This document shows positions 60,646 to 64,000 of a stretch of DNA of 64,000 nt, one piece after another. The translations under genes were made by a program, and so were the position numbers. The notes below the pieces were generated by a model, which was not told the DNA's origin, did not search any database, and saw only the letters and a program-made list of their open reading frames with translations. Origin of the DNA: Dipylidium caninum (taxonomy: Eukaryota; Platyhelminthes; Cestoda; Cyclophyllidea; Dipylidiidae). Positions within the stretch are counted from its first letter, which is position 1. The number at the start of each line of letters is the position of its first letter. The DNA is taken from positions 165,647 to 229,646 of the forward strand of contig QEYB01000599.1 of assembly GCA_017562135.1 (NCBI GenBank). The letters are read 5' to 3'.

Positions 60646-62199
60646 AAATCCCTTTGCAAACGTCTATCTGCACATGTCATAATTTGGCTTTCGAATAAAT
60701 CCATGGTGAAATATGTGAGTGAGTGAGCCTGCTTTATTCTAACACTGTGCACACGTTGGTGCCACCCTCTAGCCACCGATCGTGCCGGCGATTCCACAGC
60801 CTGCTTCCAGGAATGAGAGGCTTCAAGCCGCGTTTTGGCTGCTTCAACACTTCACTGATTGCCATTGTTCTAACATTGACTGTTCATGAGGACCGTCGGC
60901 CGGCGCTAGGAGTGGTCCATTCTAACTACGTGGACATGTGACTGAATCCCCGTGGTGATTAGTGATTAAGGAATCGCAAAGAAATCTTCTGGCCTTCCAC
61001 ATTAGGCGCCGGGCGGGTGGTCAACCATCCAGTGTATAGCCTGAGGTACTATATAGGCTAGCCTAAAGCTGGGAGTAGTCTTAACTCCGGTTAAGAAGAA
61101 GCTGCGTATGATAATGTGGTGAAGGTCATTGTGAAGAAGAGGTGACGCCAACTTTCCCGGGCCGGGGTAAGAAGGATTGAGGTTGGAGGTCACCACAACA
61201 ACGAGAGGAGACCCACGATTTCTTGCGCTGAAGAAGACATCCGCGGGAATGCCTCGACGAGACTTGGTGCCACACGGGTAGAGTACATAGAATGCGTGCT
61301 CAGAATTGGGAGCAGGGACACTTCGTAGCTCTCACATCTCAGTAGTCTCCGCCTTAGTGTTTCAGTGAGACAAGAATCGATCTTGAGCAAATGGGGGGGT
61401 GAGAAGCATCTGCCTATTGGCCAGCGGAAGGGATCGGTATAGTATCGTCTCTAGACGCTGCTGTCGATTCAGAGACCGTGTGCAGAGACGATCGGTATAA
61501 AAATTCAGCAGCTTCACATTCAAAATTGATTCCTTTTGTATCTTTCCATCATATTCGCCGGGGACATCTCACTTCGGAGAAAGGGGCTACGTATCATCGA
61601 GCCACGATCGGCTCGAGTGGTAGAGATCAATTAGGCACAGTGATTGACTATCACTCGCACACATGATGTGCTTCTCTTCTGCGGCCTGTATCTGAACTTT
61701 TATATTCACTCTCCGTCTTCTTGTACCAAAATAAATGAACACGGCGATTCAGCCTACATCTATGTAAATACTGAATACGATCGCCACTACAACAACGGTG
61801 TAGCCTTTTGGCGCTCTGTTCAATTGTGTCGCTGAATGTCTTAACCGACACTGAATGGGCTGTATTGACTAGAAGTGTGTCAGCTCGTATGAGACCCTTC
61901 TGAATACCAGGAGAGCAATGCTCATATGTGATTAGCCAACGCGGGGAAGTTTGGTTGTGACCCAAACACATGAGGAGGCGACTGAGAGTGGGGCCAATTG
62001 AATGACGTCAGCCAACCCAATTCTTCTTCTGACAATGGGCTGGGCAGAGCGATTTGTAAAACAACCATCTCTTGCCTCGAACAGCTCGTAGTAGAGACAA
62101 CCAACTTAGCCAAGGCTGAGCACGTGTCAGAGACTGATGCAGCCACAGACAGATAACAGATCGAAACAGCACAACAGGTCGCACTACTTTTGACCATAC
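60646..62199. other. Stretch beyond the right arm, nothing recognised
   Basis: Short frames on both strands only (for example 61651-61971, minus). No domain, RNA gene or strong repeat seen. Confidence 0.35.
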
Positions 62200-64000
62200 C
62201 TAAACATAAGGGAAAATTTGGGTAAAGTTTGTCAAAAGGGAAGACTGTCGTCTGCCCCGCTTTCGCCCACACTAAGAGACGGAGGATGCTACATGAGAAA
62301 GCTCACTCCCATTAAGCCCCTCGCGAAGACATCTTCCGACTGTGCATGAGGTGAGCAGGGCGCGCCACTCGTGAGGAGGTCGGGCTGAAGGAGATAAGGC
62401 ACACCCTGCACACTGGAACTCCTGGTGCCACTCCCCACCCCGCCAACTCCACGTGCCGGATCGGACTTCCTGGAGAAAGAAATTCAACTTCACGCTCACT
62501 CTCATCCTATTCAACCACATGAATAAAAAGTGGTAGAGAGCGAAGATATATATTTGTATTAGTTCGAGATTTCCAGTTTTACAAAGTGCCATTGAATAAG
62601 ATCGCCGAGCAATGCTAAAACCAATGCTGACTCGCTCAAATTTCGTAAAACTCTCGGTTCCTCCCGAAACGGAAAAATACGAAGCTATAATCGAAGGGTG
62701 TCCTCCCAATTGGCGATCCGCGTGCAAAATTTCACCCAACGAGCCGATAGAATTTCCGTTTAGTACCATTTATCTCGGCCAGGATCACGAGCTAGCAATA
62801 GAGACACCACAGGATGTCACCCTGCTGAAGCGGCATTCGCGCACATACAGTCGCCATCCACAATCAGTCGGTGCTGTCCCCATCCAATTCACGGTTGAGG
62901 GGAAAACCATAGTTCCTTACCCGCAATGCCGACGCATCATCATCTAAGAGCATCACCTACTCTATTCACCACAACTCTCTCTCTCCCCCCCCCCTTCCCT
63001 TCAGTAATTATAGTAACCCATTGACTGTAGGAGATAGATAGAGAATCATACCATATGCTATTGTCTTTTTCGAGCTTGCTGTCTGCGTAGTTCGAATCGA
63101 CCTCAAAGATTCAACATGACGCCCTCCACCATACCCCTAACCGTATGCGCCGGGCATCTCCACTCCCTCCTACCTCACATTAACAGCACGAGCCGACAAA
63201 ATTTTCTAAACAAAGTGGGGACGAGAGACAGGCGATCTCCGGAGGAATGAATTTCGGTCCATGGGTGAAGATTATCATCTCAGCTCCCTACCTCAGCGCA
63301 GATGCACTTGAGTGCATAGCCAGGCCTTCTTACACCACCATCAATGCACACTTAAAGTAAAGTCTTCATCTGGAGAGGATTACTGACATCGGCTGATCTG
63401 ACTTATGCATAGCAACGGTGAACCTTCCACTCCGAGCATTAGGAGTCACAATCTCGGACTGTATTGCTACCCGCACATACAACAGAGTCATCTCGTCGCT
63501 CTTATCCCCGCAAAATAGCTACGAGCGCAAGTCGAGGCAGTGCTCCTAAGTCAGAGGCTGCACAAGGAGGTCATGCAGTGCGGTGGGTGCATGCTGCGGG
63601 ACAGGTGACGGCCAGATGGGCCATAGATCACCACGCGATCCTTGTATGCACCGAGAGGACTTGAATGGGCGTCATCAACAGCAGGAGATTGCTAAATGGA
63701 GTTAGGAGAATCGCTACTCGATTTGGTGAGGCATTTTCCCGGTCATCGGCAACAGATCGAGTGGTGGTCAAATTCATGCAACCAAATCGAGTACACTCAT
63801 TGCAACCTGAGGCTGCATCAACTAGGTGGGACTGATGAAGATCTCCTGCAACGAACTCTCATAAACCCGAGATCGCCGTCTTCCATCGTCATTAATTTGT
63901 CGCTTTTGTCTCCCCTTCCTTCTATTAAGACCAATATACGCAGGCACATTGGAATTGACAGCGGGCAAAGGTAAGGAGTGTCCAAAAGAGCGCAAAGCAA
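62200..64000 (+). repeat. Repeat module, copy 3 (runs off the window end)
   Basis: Direct repeat of the spacer module at 48205-49740. From about 63.64 kb onward it follows the spacer copy almost base for base with small indels; earlier it is diverged. A 111-codon plus frame at 62612-62947 (NFVKLSVPPETEKYEAIIEG) and a longer antisense frame overlap it; neither is recognisable and neither is open in the other module copies, so I do not call a gene. Confidence 0.75.

Noticed and set aside
1..64000. Transposase, reverse transcriptase, CRISPR array, tRNA or rRNA genes
   Set aside because: None recognised on either strand; the repeats seen carry no enzyme ORF or terminal motifs typical of known elements.

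Overview
The window is eukaryotic nuclear DNA. Every recognisable gene is split by introns, most of them short (33, 34, 38, 48, 58, 64, 69, 72 and 82 nt, with a few of 0.5-1.1 kb), and exon phases close across long gene models. Very short introns, compact genes, CA/GA microsatellites and lineage-restricted gene families fit a parasitic flatworm, most likely a tapeworm. That assignment is an inference; no marker in the window fixes the species.

Layout. 1-9.4 kb is GC-rich, low-complexity DNA with microsatellites and one convincing exon, a PDZ-domain exon on the minus strand (about 1.63-1.98 kb). At 9.4-14.7 kb there are two complete genes, head to head: a trichoplein-like coiled-coil gene (minus, 7 exons, 479 codons) and a TFAM-like mitochondrial two-HMG-box gene (plus, 5 exons, 225 codons), separated by only 392 bp. 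At 16.5-20.3 kb lie an unfamiliar gene with a decayed Arf-like GTPase fold (minus) and two broken relatives. At 21.7-31.3 kb a 28-exon gene on the plus strand encodes a polycystin-1/REJ-type receptor of about 1,794 residues: signal peptide, PKD fold, long REJ/GAIN-like ectodomain, GPS cleavage motif and two membrane helices. The PLAT domain expected between those helices is not seen. At 33.7-35.7 kb a ~300 bp inverted repeat brackets a small membrane-protein ORF and a frameshifted member of the Arf-like family.

The right half is dominated by a very large inverted repeat. The left arm is about 39.49-47.86 kb, the right arm about 52.11-60.64 kb, and the spacer is 4.2 kb. Each arm carries one copy of a major-facilitator (MFS) transporter gene, nearly readable in the left arm (minus, 10 exons) and shredded by small indels in the right arm (plus). 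A different exon-like ORF is open in the right arm and broken in the left. In the parts I compared by eye the arms differ mainly by single-base indels around 43-46 kb, but show real substitutions towards the spacer. The spacer and the 62.2-64.0 kb end carry related repeat modules in both orientations, so the region is a mosaic of duplicated segments, partly homogenised or partly of lower base quality.

The genes do not form a pathway. Trichoplein-like protein is a cilium/centrosome coiled-coil protein, the TFAM-like protein acts on mitochondrial DNA, the polycystin-like protein is a cell-surface receptor and the MFS protein a transporter. No RNA gene, CRISPR array, intact transposase or reverse transcriptase was recognised.
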